NCBI GenBank assembly: GCA_964019135.1
Contig: OZ025258.1
Span: forward strand, 3,348,001-3,412,000
Reading direction: 5' to 3'
From: Arenicola marina
Taxonomy: Eukaryota > Annelida > Polychaeta > Arenicolidae
Length of the DNA: 64,000 nt
The translations under genes and the position numbers were made by a program. This document shows, piece after piece, positions 1-11,365 of the stretch. Every line of letters starts with the position of its first letter. The stretch's first letter is position 1. Under the pieces are notes generated by a model that was given only the letters and a program-made list of their open reading frames with translations, had not been told where the DNA came from and made no database searches.

Positions 1-1419
1 CAGAGATAAACAGACAGGGAAGGAGAGCGACAAACTGATGGGGGAGAGAGCCAGACACAAACAGACAGAGAAGGAGAGCGACAAACTGATGGGGGAGAGA
101 GCCAGAGACAAACAGACAGAGAAGGAGAGCGACAAACTGATGGGAAAGAGAGCCAGAGACAAACAGACAGAGAAGGAGAGCGACAGACTGATGGGGGAGA
201 GAGCCAGAGACAAACAGACAGAGAAGGAGAGCGACAAACTGATGGGGGAGAGAGCTAGACACAAACAGACAGAGAAGGAGAGCGGCAAACTGATGGGTAA
301 GAGAGCCAGAGACAAACAGACAGAGAAGGAGAGCGACAGATTGATGGGGGAGAGAGCCAGAGACAAACAGACAGCGAAGGAGAGCGACAAACTGATGGGT
401 GAGAGAGCTAGAGACAAACAGACAGAGAAGGAGAGCGACAAACTGATGGAGGAGAGAGCCAGAGACAAACAGACAGATAAGGAGAGCGACAAACTGATGG
501 GGGAGAGAGCCAGAGACAAACAGACAGAGAAGGAGAGCGACAAACTAATGGCGGGGGGGGGGGCAGAGACAAATAGACAGAGAAGGAGAGCGACAAACTG
601 ATGAGGGAGAGAGCCAGAGACAAACAGACAGAGAAGGAGAGCGACAAACTCATGGATGAGAGAGCCAGATGCAAACAGCAGAGAAGAAGAGCGACAAACT
701 GATGGGGGAGAGAGCCAGAGACAAACAGACAGAGAAAGAGAGCGACAAACTGATGGGGGAGAGAGCCAGAAACAAACAGACAGAGAAGAAGAGCGACAAA
801 CTGAAGGGAGAGAGAGCCAGAGACAGACAGACAGAGAAGGAGAGCGACAAACTGATGGGGAAGAGAGCCAGAGACAAACAGACAGAGAAGGAGAGCGACA
901 AACTGATGGGTGAGAGAGCCAGAGACAAACAGACAGAGAAGGAGAGCGACAAACTGATGGGGGAGAGAGCCAGAGACAAACAGACAGAGAAGGAGAGGGA
1001 CAAACTGATGGGGGAGAGAGCCAGAGACAAACAGACAGAGAAGGAGAGCGACAAACTGATAGGGGAGGGAGCCAGAGACAAACAGACAGAGAAGGAGAGC
1101 GACAAACTGATGGGGGAGAGAGCCAGAGACAAACAGACAGAGAAGGAGAGCGAGAAACTGATGGGTGAGAGAGCCAGAGACAAACAGACAGAGAAGGAGA
1201 GCGACAAACTGATAGGTGAGAGAGCCAGAGACAAACAGACAGAGAAGGAGAGCGACAAACTGATGGGTGAGAGAGCCAGAGACAAACAGACAGAGAAGGA
1301 GAGCGAGAAACTGATGGGTGAGAGAGCCAGAGACAAACAGACAGAGAAGGAGAGCGACAAACTGATAGGTGAGAGAGCCAGAGACAAACAGACAGAGAAG
1401 GAGAGCGACAAACTGATGT
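1..1419. repeat. 51-bp minisatellite array, purine-rich (+) strand, truncated at left edge
   Basis: Successive ATG-containing units start 51 bp apart (for example at 38 and 89), giving about 28 copies. A conserved core is GAGAAGGAGAGCGACAAACT. About 41 of the 51 bases of the unit are purines on the + strand. Because 51 is a multiple of three, the + strand reads as a 17-residue peptide repeat (MGERARDKQTEKESDKL) from 38 to 601 and again from 669 to 1421. Between these the frame is broken by an 11-base G run at 553-563 in a degenerate unit and by a shortened unit near 665-690. The minus strand is also open as Ser/Leu-rich repeats. Frame-breaking indels and openness on both strands argue against a real protein. 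The array continues to the left of the window. Confidence 0.95.
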
Positions 1420-2335
1420 AGAAGAGAGCAAATATAAATCTAGTGAGGGGGGCCTCTTGCTGGGGATTTGGGTGATCTCGCGGTACTTAACGCGACTCCT
1501 GAAATCTCGGACAGAGAGAGGGAGGACACTTCCTCCCTGTCGCTGATAGCAACGTGATATTCATTGAAGTGTCGTGTTGTAATTCAGTTTTGTTTGACGC
1601 AATGACGGATCCTTATGGGGATTGTCACGTGACATTACGGATACCGTATTATAAAGTCATGACGCCCAGGACCGTTGTCATGGCAATAGGTACCACGTGA
1701 TGCCATCTGGGACTGGTCCTAGCTCTCGCGTGATCCAATGTGGGTCTATTTATTAATAGCGGAATCACTCATTGTGCCATCGCTGTCACAGATCGCAAAA
1801 TGCCTCCCGTCTCCACATGATAGGAACCGCCGCCATTCAGGTCCCTGGCCAGCTCCGCCGACCGGATATCCAACATAATCCGGAAGGAATCCATCGAGAG
1901 CGAGTCCTGCGGTCTAAAGCCTGGAGAGTGGCCGCCATGCATGAAACAGCTAACACAACACTATGTTACTGTACTAATGTGACGTCAGTCTAACCACAGT
2001 ACAACCCTTTCACGATGAATAAGTGAACGAAGTATCTCTATAAATAGACTAACTGGCAGTAGATAGCCTAAAAATGGCAGGCGTTAAGTATCAGTCTTTC
2101 CGTTAAGCTCATGGTAATCCGTTAAGCTCAATATAATCGGCGCATAATTCTTATGTTAGTCAGTAATTGACTGGACCGCGGACGCCTAACCGCACGTCAC
2201 ATACCTTTACACTCTCACAACATGTATATTTCAGTGTTTTCACCGACCAGGATTCAATAATCGAATAAAACAACATCTCACTCGAGTCGCAAATCGATGA
2301 AAGGCTGTTAATGGCATCGCCCTGCGTGAAGCTGT
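1420..2335. other. unique island between two arrays, no gene recognised
   Basis: Non-repetitive sequence with no recognisable coding family. A 73-codon frame at 1772-1993 resembles nothing I know. A short hairpin with an 8-bp stem and 4-base loop (AGGGAGGA/TCCTCCCT) lies at 1519-1538. Two CACGTG E-boxes (1626-1631 and 1694-1699) flank an AT-rich TATTATAAA stretch, and a perfect TGACGTCA palindrome lies at 1980-1987. These could be regulatory, but no transcript start can be fixed from sequence alone. Confidence 0.5.
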
Positions 2336-2351
2336 CGGGACAGGTGCCTGG

Positions 2352-2600
2352 TTGGTTGTATATTCAGGACGCTTTAACCACTTGTTGGTCATATCGCGTC
2401 AATGGGAGAAGGAAGGGAGAGTGGAGCCATGTCTCCGGGGGTAACTCCCTACTCTTTACGAAGAAGGACATGGGATCTTTATCCTGTGACCACACAGACA
2501 TGGCCACAGCAAGGCTCGAACCACCGATCCACGTGCCGTTAGGCTCTCAGGTGGCCAGAGCACTCAATGCGAGCGCTCTAACCCACTACCGGGCCGGCTC
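2352..2600 (-). mobile_element. tRNA-derived SINE with flanking target-site duplications
   Basis: On the minus strand the element begins near 2600 with a tRNA-like head. An A-box-like stretch TAGTGGGTTAGAGCG (complement of 2574-2588) is followed about 50 bases later by a B-box GGTTCGAGCC (complement of 2513-2522), which fits the RNA polymerase III internal promoter consensus. A non-tRNA body of about 160 bp follows and ends near 2352 in an AT-rich stretch. The element is flanked by direct repeats CGGGACAGGTGCCTGG (2336-2351) and CGGGACAGGTACCTGG (2601-2616). These are 15/16 identical, as expected of a target-site duplication made by LINE-type retroposition. The head is too diverged and lacks a fitting 3' acceptor, so it is not a functional tRNA gene. 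The 14-bp array starts only about 25 bp beyond the right-hand duplication. The SINE family is not identified. Confidence 0.75.
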
Positions 2601-2640
2601 CGGGACAGGTACCTGGAATGTTCTGGGTATCAAGCTGTGG

Positions 2641-5600
2641 CTGGGGCGGCAGGGATGGGGCGGCAGGGATGAGGCTCCAGGAATGGGGCGGCAAGGATGG
2701 TGCGACAGGGATGGGGCGGCAGGGATGGTGCGACAGGGATGGGGCGGCAGGGATGGGATGGCAGGGATGGGGCGGCAGGGATGGGATGGCAGGGATGGGG
2801 CGGCAGGGATGGGTAGCAGGGATGGGATGGCAGGGATGAGGCGGCAGGGATGATACGACAGGGATGGGGTGGCAGAGATGGGGCGGCAGGGAGGGGGCGG
2901 CAGGGATGGGATGGCAGGGATGGGGCGGCAGGGATGGGATGGCAGGGATGGGGCGGCAGGGATGGGTAGCAGGGATGGGATGGCAGGGATGAGGCGGCAG
3001 GGATGATACGACAGGGATGGGGTGGCAGAGATGGGGCGGCAGGGAGGGGGCGGCAGGGATGAGGCGGCAGGGATGGGATGGCAGGGATGAGGCGGCAGGG
3101 ATGAGATGACAGGGATGGGGCGGCAGGGATGGTGCGACAGGGATGGGGCGGCAGAGATGGGGCGGCAGGGAGGGGGCGGCAGGGATGGGGCGGCAGGGAG
3201 GGGGCGGCAGGGATGGTGCGCCAGGGATGGGGCGGCAGAGATGGGGCGGCAGGGAGGGGGCGGCAGGGATGGTGCGACAGGGATGGGGCGGCAGAGATGG
3301 GGCGGCAGGGAGGGGGCGGCAGGGATAGGGCGGCAGGGATGGGGCGGCAGGGATGGGGCGGCAGGGATGGGGCGGCAGGGATGAGGCGGCAGGAATGGGG
3401 CGGCAGGGATGGGGCGGCAGGGATGGGGCGGCAGGGATGGGGCGTCAGGGGTGGGATGGCATGGATGAGGCGGCAGGGATGAGACGACAGGGATGGGGCG
3501 GCAGGGATGGTGCGACAGGGATGGGGCGGCAGAGATGGGGCGGCAGGGAGGGGGCGGCAGGGATGGGGCGGCAGGGATTGGGCGGCAGGGATGAGGCGGC
3601 AGGGATGGGGCGGCAGGGATGGGGCGGCAGAGATGGGGCGGCAGGGAAGGGGCGGCAGGGATGAGGCGGCAGGGATGGGGCGGCAGGGATGAGGCGGCAG
3701 GGATGGGGCGGCAGGGATGAGGCGGCAGGGATGGGGCGGCAGGGTTGGGGCGGCAGAGATGGGGCGGCAGGGATGGGGCGGCAGGATTGAGGCGGCAGGG
3801 ATGGGGCGGCAGGGATGGGGCGGCAGGGATTGGGCGGCAGGGATGAGGCGGCAGGGATGGGGCGGCAGGGATGGGGCGGCAGAGATGGGGCGGCAGGGAT
3901 GGGGCGGCAGGGATGAGACGGCAGGGATGGGGCGGCAGGGATGAGGCGGCAGGGATGGGGCGGCAGGGATGAGGCGGCAGGGATGGGGCGGCAGGGATGA
4001 GGCGGCAGGGATGGGGCGGCAGGGATGGGGCGGCAGGGATGGGGCGGCAAGGATGAGGCGGCAGGAATGGTGCGACAGGGATGGGATGGCAGGGATGGTG
4101 CGAGAGGGATGGGGCGGCAGAGATGGGGCGGCAGGGATGGGGCGGCAGGGATGAGACGACAGGGATGGGGCGGCAGGGATGGTGCGACAGGGATGGGATG
4201 GCAGGGATGAGGCGCAGGGATGGGGCGGCAGGGATGGGGCGGCAGAGATGGGGCGGCAGGGATGGGGCGGCAGGGATGGGGCGGCAGGGATGGGGCGGCA
4301 GGGATGGGGCGGCAGGGATGGGATGGCAGGGATGGGATGGTAGGGATGAGGCGGCAGAGATGGGGCGGCAGGGATGGGATGGTAGGAATGGCGCGGCAGG
4401 GAGGGGTCGGCAAGGATGGGATGGCAGGGATGAGGCGGCAGGGATGGGGCGGCAGGGATGGGGCGGCAGAGATGGGGCGGCAGAGATGGGGCGGCAGGGA
4501 TGGGATGGCAGGAATGGGGCGGCAGGGATGGGATGGCAGGAATGGGGCGGCAGGGATGGGGCGGCAGGGATGGGGCGGCAGGGATGGGGCGGCAGAGATG
4601 GGGCGGCAGGGATGGGGCGGCAGGGATGGGGCGGCAGGGATGGGGCGGCAGGAACGAGGCGGCAGGAATGGGGCGGCAGGGAGGGGGCGGCAGGGAGGGG
4701 GCGGCAGGGATGGGGCGGCAGGGATGAGACGACAGGGATGGGGCGGCAGGGATGGTGCGACAGGGATGGGATGGCAGGGATGAGGCGGCAGGGATGGGGC
4801 GGCAGGGATGGGGCGGCAGAGATGGGGCGGCAGGGATGGGGCGGCAGGGATGGGGCGGCAGGGATGGGGCGGCAGGGATGGGGCGGCAGGGATGGGATGG
4901 CAGGGATGGGATGGTAGGGATGAGGCGGCAGAGATGGGGCGGCAGGGATGGGATGGCAGGAATGGCGCGGCAGGGATGGGGCGGCAAGGATGGGATGGCA
5001 GGGATGAGGCGGCAGGGATGGGGCGGCAGGGATGGGGCGGCAGAGATGGGGCGGCAGAGATGGGGCGGCAGGGATGGGATGGCAGGAATGGGGCGGCAGG
5101 GATGGGACGGCAGGAATGGGGCGGCAGGGATGGGGCGGCAGGGATGGGGCGGCAGAGATGGGGCGGCAGGGATGGGGCGGCAGGGATGGGGCGGCAGGGA
5201 TGGGGCGGCAGAAACGAGGCGGCAGGGATGGGGCGGCAGGGAGGGGGCGGCAGGGAGGGGGCGGCAGGGATGGGGCGGCAGGGATGCGGCGGCAGGGATG
5301 GGGCGGCAGGGATGGGATGGCAGGGATGGGATGGCAGGGATGGGGCGGCAGGGATGGGGCGGCAGGGATTGGGCCGCAGGGATTGGGCGGCAGGGATGAG
5401 GCGGCAGGGATGGGGCGGCAGGAATGGGGCGGCAGGGATGGGGCGGCAAGGAGGAGGCGGCAGCGATGAGGCGGCAGGGATGGGGCGGCAGGGATGAGGC
5501 GGCAGGGATGGGGCGGCAGGGATGGGATGGCAGGGATGAGGCGGCAGGGATGGGGCGGCAGGGATGGGGCGGCAGGGATGGGGCGGCAGGGATGGGATGG

Positions 5601-8289
5601 CAGGGATGAAGCGGTAGGGATGGGGCGGCAGGGATGGGGCGGCAGGGATGGGGCGGCAGGGATGGGGCGGCAGGGATGGGGCGGCAGGGATGGGGCGGCA
5701 GAGATGGGGCGGCAGGGATGGGGCGGCAGGGATGGGATGGCAGGGATGGGGCGGCAGGGATGGGGCGGCAGAGATGAGGCGGCAGGGATGGGGCGGCAGG
5801 GATGGGGTGGCAGAGATGGGGCGGCAGGGATGGGGCGGCAGGGATGGGGCGGCAGAGATGGGGCGGCAGGGATGGGGCGGCAGGGAGGGGGCGGCAGGGA
5901 TGGTGCGACAGGGATGGGGCGGCAGAGATGGGGCGGCAGGGAGGGGGCGGCAGGGATGGGGCGGCAGGGATGGGGCGGCAGGGATGGGGCGGCAGGGATG
6001 GGGCGGCAGGGATGAGGCGGCAGGGATGGGGCGGCAGGGATGGGGCGGCAGGGATGGGGCGTCAGGGGTGGGGCGTCAGGGGTGGGATGGCAGGGATGAG
6101 GCGGCAGGGATGAGACGACAGGGATGGGGCGGCAGGGATGGTGCGACAGGGATGGGGCGGCAGAGATGGGGCGGCAGGGAGGGGGCGGCAGGGATGGGGC
6201 GGCAGGGACTGGGCGGCAGGGATGAGGCGGCAGGGATGGGGCGGCAGGGATGGGGCGGCAGAGATGGGGCGGCAGGGATGGGGCGGCAGGGATGAGGCGG
6301 CAGGGATGGGGCGGCAGGGATGGGGCGGCAGGGATGGGGCGGCAGAGATGGGGCGGCAGGGATGGGGCGGCAGGGATGGGATGGCAGGGATGGGGCGGCA
6401 GGGATGGGGCGGCAGAGATGAGGCGGCAGGGATGGGGCGGCAGGGATGGGGTGGCAGAGATGGGGCGGCAGGGAGGGGGCGGCAGGGATGGGGCGGCAGG
6501 GATTGGGCGGCAGGGATGGGGCGGCAGGGATGGGGCGGCAGGGATGGGGCGGCAGGGATGGGGCGGCAGGGATGGGATGGCAGGGATGAGGCGGCAGGGA
6601 TGAGATGACAGGGATGGGGCGGCAGGGATGGTGCGACAGGGATGGGGCGGCAGAGATGGGGCGGCAGGGAGGGGGCGGCAGGGATGGTGCGACAGGGATG
6701 GGGCGGCAGAGATGGGGCGGCAGGGAGGGGGCGGCAGGGATGGGGCGGCAGGGATGGGGCGGCAGGGATGGGGCGGCAGGGATGGGGCGTCAGGGGTGGG
6801 ATGGCAGGGATGAGGCGGCAGGGATGAGACGACAGGGATGGGGCGGCAGGGATGGTGCGACAGGGATGGGGCGGCAGAGATGGGGCGGCAGGGAGGAGGC
6901 GGCAGGGATGGGGCGGCAGGGACTGGGCGGCAGGGATGAGGCGGCAGGGATGGGGCGGCAGGGATGGGGCGGCAGAGATGGGGCGGCAGGGAGGGGGCGG
7001 CAGGGATGAGGCGGCAGGGATGGGGCGGCAGGGATGAGGCGGCAGGGATGGGGCGGCAGGGATGAGGCGGCAGGGATGGGGCGGCAGGGATGGGGCGGCA
7101 GAGATGGGGCGGCAGGGATGGGGCGGCAGGATTGAGGCGGCAGGGATGGGGCGGCAGGGATGGGGCGGCAGGGATTGGGCGGCAGGGATGAGGCGGCAGG
7201 GATGGGGCGGCAGGGATGGGACGGCAGAGATGGGGCGGCAGGGATGGGGCGGCAGGGATGAGACGGCAGGGATGGGGCGGCAGGGATGAGGCGGCAGGGA
7301 TGGGGCGGCAGGGATGAGGCGGCAGGGATGGGGCGGCAGGGATGAGGCGGCAGGGATGGCGCGGCAGGGATGGGGCGGCAGGGATGGGGCGGCAAGGATG
7401 AGGCGGCAGGAATGGTGCGACAGGGATGGGATGGCAGGGATGGTGCGACAGGGATGGGCGGCAGAGATGGGGCGGCAGGGATGGGGCGGCAGGGATGAGA
7501 CGACAGGGATGGGGCGGCAGGGATGGTGCGACAGGGATGGGATGGCAGGGATGAGGCGCAGGGATGGGGCGGCAGGGATGGGGCGGCAGAAATGGGGCGG
7601 CAGGGATGGGGCGGCAGGGATGGGGCGGCAGGGATGGGGCGGCAGGGATGGGGCGGCAGGGATGGGATGGCAGGGATGGGATGGTAGGGATGAGGCGGCA
7701 GAGATGGGGCGGCAGGGATGGGATAGCAGGAATGGCGCGGCAGGGAGGGGGCGGCAAGGATGGGATGGCAGGGATGAGGCCGCAGGGATGGGGCGGCAGG
7801 GATGGGGCGGCAGGGATTGGGCGGCAGGGATGGGGCGGCAGGGATGAGGCGGCAGGGATGGGGCGGCAGGGATGGGGCGGCAGGGATTGGGCGGCAGGGA
7901 TGGGGCGGCAGGGATGAGGCGGCAGGGATGAGGCGGCAGGGAGGGGGCGGCAGGGATGGGGCGGCAGGGATGGGGCGGCAGGGATTGGGCCGCAGGAATG
8001 GGGCGGCAGGGATTGGGCGGCAGGGATTGGGCGGCAGGGATGGGGCGGCAGGGATGGGGCGGCAGGGATGGGGCGGCAGGGATGGGGCGGCAGGGATGGG
8101 GCGGCAGGGATTGGGCCGCAGGGATGAGGCGGCAGGGATGGGGCGGCAGGGATGGTGCGACAGGGATGGGGCGGCAGAGATGGGGCGACAGGGATGGGGC
8201 GGCAGAGATGGGGCGGCAGGGATGGGGCGGCAGGGATGGGGCGGCAGGGATGGGGCGGCAGGGATGGGGCGGCAGGGATGGGGCGGCAG
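2641..8289. repeat. 14-bp G-rich minisatellite array (about 400 copies)
   Basis: The consensus unit is GGGATGGGGCGGCA. Variants include GATGAGGCGGCA, GATGGTGCGACA, GAGGGGGCGGCA and GATGGGATGGCA. Three units make 42 bp, so every frame reads a 14-residue peptide period. The minus strand is open for about 1720 codons (2586-7757) simply because the unit contains no stop in that orientation, so this is not treated as a gene. Each pair of units gives four G runs of three or more separated by 2-5 bases, so the whole array can form G-quadruplexes on the + strand. Rare variants recur together at fixed offsets: 574 bp (4336 and 4910) and about 3344 bp (3441 and 6786; 4209 and 7553; 4336 and 7680). This shows internal block duplication. 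The array ends abruptly at the next array. Confidence 0.97.
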
Positions 8290-10313
8290 TGACCTGACCT
8301 GGGTTCTATGTATGACCTGACGGAGGTTCTATGTATGACCTGCCCTGGGTTCTATGTATGACCTGACGGAGGTTCTATGTATGACCTGACGGGGGTTCTA
8401 TGTATGACCTGACGGGGGTTCTATGTATTACCTGACGGAGGTTCTATGTATGACCTGACTAGAGTTCTGTGTATGACCTGACGGGGGTTCTATGTATGAC
8501 CTGACGGGGGTTCTATGCATGACATTACGGGGGTTCTATGTTTGACCTGACGGGGGTTCTATGTATGACCTGACGGGGGTTCTATGTATGACCTGACTAG
8601 AGTTCTGTGTATGACCTGACGGGGGTTCTATGTATGACCTGACGGGGGTTCTATGTTTGACCTGACGGGGGTTCTATGTATGACCTGACGGGGGTTCTAT
8701 GTATGACCTGACTAGAGTTCTGTGTATGACCTGACGGGGGTTCTATGTATGACCTGACGGGGGTTCTATGCATGACATTACGGGGGTTCTATGTTTGACC
8801 TGACGGGGGTTCTATGTATGACCTGACGGGGGTTCTATGTATGACCTGACGGGGGTTCTATGTATGAACTGACGGAGTTCTATGTATGACATTACGGGGG
8901 TTCTATGTATGACCTGACGGGGGTTCTATGTATGACCTGACGGGGGTTCTATGTATGAACTGACGGAGTTCTATGTATTACCTGACGGGGGTTCTATGTA
9001 TGACCTGACGGGGGTTCTATGTTTGACCTGACGGGGGTTCTATGTATGACCTGACTAGAGTTCTGTGTATGACCTGACGGGGGTTCTATGTATGACCTGA
9101 CGGCGGTTCTATGTATTACCTGACGGGGGTTCTATGTATGAACTGACGGAGTTCTATGTATGACCTGACGGGGGTTCTATGTATGACCTGACGGGGGTTC
9201 TATGTATGACCTGACTAGAGTTCTATGTATGACCTGACGGGGGTTCTATGTATGACCTGACGGGGGTTCTATGTATGACCTGACGGGGGTTCTATGTATG
9301 ACCTGACGGGGGTTCTATGTATGACCTGACGAGGGTTCTATGTATGACCTGACGGAGTTCTATGTATGACCTGACGGGGGTTCTATGTATGACCTGACGG
9401 GGGTTCTATGTATGACCTGACGGGGGTTCTATGTATGACCTGACGAGGGTTCTATGTATGACCTGACGGGGGTTCTATGTATGAACTGACGGAGTTCTAT
9501 GTATGACATTACGGGGGTTCTATGTATGACCTGACGGGGGTTCTATGTATGACCTGACGGGGGTTCTATGTATTACCTGACGGGGGTTCTATGTATGACC
9601 TGACGGGGGTTCTATGTATGACCTGACTAGAGTTCTGTGTATGACCTGACGGGGGTTCTATGTATGACCTGACGAGGGTTCTATGTATGACCTGACGGGG
9701 GTTCTATGTATGAACTGACGGAGTTCTATGTAATACCTGACGGGGGTTCTATGTATGACCTGACGGGGGTTCTATGTATGACCTGACGGGGGTTCTATGT
9801 ATGACCTGACTAGAGTTCTGTGTATGACCTGACGGGGGTTCTATGTATGACCTGATGGGGGTTCTATGTATGACCTGACTAGAGTTCTGTGTATGACCTG
9901 ACGGGGGTTCTATGCATGACATTACGGGGGTTCTATGTTTGACCTGACGGGGGTTCTATGTATGACCTGACGGGGGTTCTATGTATGACCTGACGGGGAT
10001 TCTATGTATGAACTGACGGAGTTCTATGTATGACATTACGGGGGTTCTATGTATGACCTGACGGGGGTTCTATGTATGACCTGACGGGGGTTCTATGTAT
10101 GAACTGACGGAGTTCTATGTATTACCTGACGGGGGTTCTATGTATGACATTACGGGGGTTCTATGTATGACCTGACGAGGGTTCTATGTATGACCTGACG
10201 GGGGTTCTATGTATTACCTGACGGGGGTTCTATGTATGACCTGACGGGGGTTCTATGTATGACCTGACGGGGGTTCTATGTATGACCTGACGAGGGTTCT
10301 ATGTATGACCTGA
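8290..10313. repeat. 23-bp minisatellite array (about 88 copies)
   Basis: The unit contains GACCTGACGGGGGTTCTATG plus TAT, 23 bp in all. Recurrent variants are GACCTGACTAGAGTTCTGTG, a 22-bp form starting GAACTGACGGAG, and forms with ATTACC or CATTACG. The same short series of variants reappears several times (for example near 8450-8550, 8590-8790 and 9880-9960), consistent with block duplication. The left end abuts the 14-bp array with no spacer, and the right end runs into unique DNA at about 10314. Confidence 0.96.
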
Positions 10314-10545
10314 TGATTTGGGTATGTGAACCTGAATCCGGACTATACGACATGTAGACATGGAAGACTCAATTGATGAGGAAATTCCCCTCACGCAAAC
10401 AGACCCCTCCCCTCTCCCACCCTCCTACCGACATTCGTAAACCCGCCACCAACAACTGAGTCCCGAGGGTGTAGAATGGAAGCAGCATCGCTATATAATC
10501 ACCACTAATGCAACTGATGACCTGCCAACACACCACACCACCCCC

Positions 10546-10915
10546 TACCATGCCACCCACCTACCCCCACTACTCTGCCTACCCAACCACCCCACCTACC
10601 CACACCGCCAGCCCTACCATGCCACACTACCTACCCCTTCCATCTTACCTTCCCAACCACCCCACCTACCCCCACCGCCACCTCCTACCATGCCACACTA
10701 CCTACCCCTTCCATCTTACCTTCCCAACCACCCCACCTACCCCCACCGCCACCTCCTACCATGCCACACTACCTACCCCTTCCATCTTACCTTCCCAACC
10801 ACCCCACCTACCCACACCGCCACCCCTACCATGCCACACTAGCTACCCCTTCCCTCTTACCTACCCAACCACCCCACCTACCCACACCGCCACCCCCTTT
10901 CCATGCCACCGCCAA
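10546..10915. repeat. about 71-bp C-rich tandem repeat, about 5 copies
   Basis: The motif ACCATGCCACACTACCTACC recurs at about 10615, 10686, 10757 and 10827, giving a period near 71 bp. Copies two to four are nearly identical, and the first and last are diverged. The + strand is open across the array (10508-11038), reading a Pro/Thr/Tyr-rich repeat. This follows from the C-rich composition and has no recognisable family. Confidence 0.85.
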
Positions 10916-11365
10916 CCCCTCTCCCATTACGCGACAAAGAGCTCCTTCCCTCACCTACCCACGGATGGCTGCCCACCCCCACCCCTCACCTCTATCCCCT
11001 ATGTACCTAAGCCCCTACAATCCCCGGTGGGCGTGTAACCACTGACGGGTGTGGGTTTGCTGATCCTGAGTAAGTCGTGTAACGGAGGGCTGGGAGGTGG
11101 GGGGCAGGGGGAGGGGAGGCAACCCACCTCTGACACCACTGGGAAATCAGCGGCCATTGTGCCTTGTGCGGGGGGGGGGGGGGGGTGGGGGGGGGCAGGG
11201 GGGCCGGGCGGCCTGGGCAGGACACAACCGGCCCACGGGATAGGGGGACGCATGGGGGTCAAGGTCGTCATGGAGACATCCGGGCAATTCAGGTGCACGC
11301 CATGGTCTCGTTGGCAGAGGTGGGGGGGGGGGGGGGGCTGGGAAGCGGTCGGTGTGGGGTAAAAG
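10916..11365. other. C-rich to G-rich transition with long poly-G tracts
   Basis: The segment is C-rich up to about 11030 and then G-rich. Long homopolymers are G16-T-G9 at 11170-11195 and G16 at 11322-11337. No gene is recognised, and frames on both strands reflect composition. Such tracts are prone to sequencing and assembly length errors. Confidence 0.7.

Noticed and set aside
1519-1538. Hairpin AGGGAGGA/TCCTCCCT as a terminator or RNA element
   Set aside because: A single 8-bp stem without a T-tract or context is expected by chance in 64 kb.
2500-2600. Functional tRNA gene
   Set aside because: Only A- and B-box-like parts are recognisable. No good acceptor pairing or anticodon arm can be drawn, and the flanking duplications indicate a SINE.
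2586-7757. Proline-rich 1723-codon minus-strand frame
   Set aside because: The 14-bp unit lacks stop codons in that orientation in every frame. The frame follows from composition.
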